The notes beneath the pieces were generated by a model. It searched no databases, was not told the DNA's origin, and saw only the letters and a program-made list of their open reading frames with translations. The translations under genes were made by a program, and so were the position numbers. A DNA stretch of 64,000 bases from Smaragdicoccus niigatensis DSM 44881 = NBRC 103563 (GTDB lineage: Bacteria; Actinomycetota; Actinomycetes; Mycobacteriales; Mycobacteriaceae): NCBI RefSeq assembly GCF_000380645.1, contig NZ_AQXZ01000017.1, positions 186,001 to 250,000 on the forward strand, given 5' to 3'. Within the stretch, counting starts at the first letter, position 1; every line of letters starts with the position of its first letter. This document shows positions 62,712 to 64,000 of this stretch, piece after piece.

Positions 62712-63317
62712 GTGTCCAGTAACAGCTTGTCCAGCCGGATGACCTCGGCGGCCTCGGGCCTCAACCTGAGCGATTCCGTGTATGAGCGCCTTCTGCGGGA
62801 GCGCATCATCTTCCTCGGCACTCAGGTCGATGACGATATCGCGAACAAGCTCTGCGCCCAGCTCCTGCTGCTGTCGGCAGAAGACTCCGAGCGCGACATC
62901 GCGCTCTACGTCAACTCCCCGGGCGGCTCGGTCACGGCCGGAATGGCCATCTTCGACACGATGGAATTCGTGCCGTGTGATGTCGCCACCTACGGCATGG
63001 GCCTCGCCGCTTCGATGGGCCAGTTCCTGCTCACTGCGGGAACGAAGGGTAAGCGTTTCGCGCTGCCGCACGCGCGAATCATGATGCACCAGCCCTCGGC
63101 TGGCATTGGTGGTACCGCGGCGGACATCGCGATCATGGCTGAGCAGTTCGCGCACACCAAGCGTGAGTTGACGGCTCTCAACGCACAGCACACCGGTCGT
63201 ACCTACGAGGAGATCGAGACCGACTCCGACCGCGACCGCTGGTTCACCGCAAAGGAAGCTCTCGAGTACGGCTTCGTCGACCACGTCATCAGCCGGGCGC
63301 CCAAGGGCGCGCTCTAA
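62712..63317 (+). CDS. clpP1: ClpP1, ATP-dependent Clp protease proteolytic subunit 1
   Basis: 201 aa from GTG 62712 (AAGGCGGG upstream); ATG 62739 is the next option, near the mature N-terminus. Catalytic triad: Ser in GLAASMGQF, His in ARIMMHQP, Asp in DSDRDRW. YVNSPGGSVTAGMAI and IIFLGTQVDDDIAN are family blocks. In mycobacteria ClpP1 and ClpP2 form mixed two-ring tetradecamers that work with ClpX or ClpC1. It is followed by clpP2 after 42 bp. Confidence 0.97.
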   Translation: MSSNSLSSRMTSAASGLNLSDSVYERLLRERIIFLGTQVDDDIANKLCAQLLLLSAEDSERDIALYVNSPGGSVTAGMAIFDTMEFVPCDVATYGMGLAASMGQFLLTAGTKGKRFALPHARIMMHQPSAGIGGTAADIAIMAEQFAHTKRELTALNAQHTGRTYEEIETDSDRDRWFTAKEALEYGFVDHVISRAPKGAL

Positions 63318-63359
63318 CCGCCACCTGGTCCGCGAATCCCCACAGACTTTGGAGTAAAG

Positions 63360-64000
63360 ATGACCAACCTCTACGACCCCCGTCAGCTGACCGGCGCCGA
63401 CGTTCAGAGTGCCGCGCTCCGCACCGCCGGCATGATGCCGCAGTCGCGCTACATCCTTCCGTCGTTCGTCGAGCACTCGAGCTACGGCATCAAGGAGTCG
63501 AACCCGTACAACAAGCTGTTCGAGGAGCGCATCATCTTCCTCGGCGTGCAGGTTGACGACGCCTCGGCCAACGACGTGATGGCTCAGCTGCTCGTTCTCG
63601 AGTCCCTCGACCCGGACCGCGACATCACGATGTACATCAACTCGCCTGGTGGTTCGTTCACCTCACTCATGGCGATCTACGACACCATGCAGTACGTCCG
63701 CGCTGATGTCGCGACTGTCTGCCTCGGTCAGGCTGCATCCGCCGCTGCGATCCTGCTCGCTGCCGGTACCCCCGGCAAGCGTGCTTGCCTCCCGAACGCT
63801 CGCGTGCTGATCCACCAGCCGTCGGTGTCGGGTGGCATTCAGGGGCAGGTTTCGGACCTCGAGATTCAGGCAGCCGAGATCGAGCGCATGCGTCGACTCA
63901 TGGAGGTGACCCTCGCAATCCACACCGGCAAGACTCCGGAGCAGGTTCGCAAGGACACCGACCGCGACAAGATCCTCACCGCCGCAGAGGCGAAGGATTA
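63360..64000 (+). CDS. clpP2: ClpP2, Clp protease proteolytic subunit 2 (cut by window end)
   Basis: 213 codons are visible from ATG 63360, with GGAG upstream; the frame is open at the end and only a short C-terminus is missing. Triad: Ser in GQAASAAAI, His in ARVLIHQP, Asp in DTDRDK. The N-terminal extension ([20 protein letters not shown]) is typical of ClpP2. It is the partner of ClpP1 in the same operon. Confidence 0.97.
   Translation, partial: MTNLYDPRQLTGADVQSAALRTAGMMPQSRYILPSFVEHSSYGIKESNPYNKLFEERIIFLGVQVDDASANDVMAQLLVLESLDPDRDITMYINSPGGSFTSLMAIYDTMQYVRADVATVCLGQAASAAAILLAAGTPGKRACLPNARVLIHQPSVSGGIQGQVSDLEIQAAEIERMRRLMEVTLAIHTGKTPEQVRKDTDRDKILTAAEAKD

Overview
The window is high-GC DNA from a member of the Mycobacteriales (a Gordonia/Williamsia/Nocardia/Rhodococcus-like actinobacterium). 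From about 17 kb to the right end most housekeeping genes are those of the Mycobacterium tuberculosis Rv2460c-Rv2477c neighbourhood: ettA, NAD-glutamate dehydrogenase, a hotdog thioesterase, an Rv2474c-like gene, an alpha-glucosidase, glbO, an HNH nuclease, a small CtaJ-like subunit, a DUF5130 gene, pepN, then tRNA-Gly, tRNA-Pro, tig, clpP1 and clpP2. I cannot name the genus. Starts such as GTG, TTG and possibly CTG, and many genes with a -10-like hexamer about 7 nt before the start codon (leaderless-type), also fit this order.

Region 1 (1-7.4 kb) holds envelope genes, mostly on the minus strand. Two tandem paralogous cassettes each encode a proline-rich secreted protein with a C-terminal anchor helix, then a signal-peptide membrane protein with an Ig-like ectodomain. 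The complete cassette (7390 to 3208) ends in a Ser/Thr protein kinase coupled by 1-bp and 4-bp overlaps. The other cassette runs off the left end. A DUF3298-like lipoprotein and an SGNH hydrolase lie between them.

Region 2 (7.4-16 kb) has a PD-(D/E)XK nuclease-like gene next to tRNA-Arg(UCU), an MFS exporter with a small secreted partner, a PNPOx/DUF2470 gene broken by one in-frame TGA, a CopD-CtaG fusion, a secreted lipase, a SIMPL lipoprotein and a PIG-L deacetylase.

Region 3 (16-39 kb) is the conserved core. Two breaks in the expected synteny hold a processive GT2 glycosyltransferase and two paralogous secreted right-handed beta-helix proteins. Together these look like an exopolysaccharide synthesis and modification set.

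Region 4 (39-60 kb) is accessory: SDR and alpha/beta hydrolase, a condensation-type acyltransferase, a MarR-MMPL divergent pair with an operator inside a leaderless promoter, a membrane esterase, a hydrolase flanked by a ~47-bp imperfect direct repeat, a secreted GH27 alpha-galactosidase, a GT39 enzyme, a polar amino-acid ABC transporter, a flotillin-NfeD pair, an FAD monooxygenase, an OafA-type acyltransferase, and a TetR-acyl-CoA dehydrogenase divergent pair sharing a near-perfect 19-bp-arm operator.

Region 5 (60.8 kb to the end) holds tRNA-Gly(UCC), tRNA-Pro(UGG), trigger factor and the two ClpP protease subunits, with a candidate ClgR box before clpP1. The only stretch over 300 bp without a gene is 7391-7718. 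All identifications come from reading motifs and family knowledge; no database search was run.
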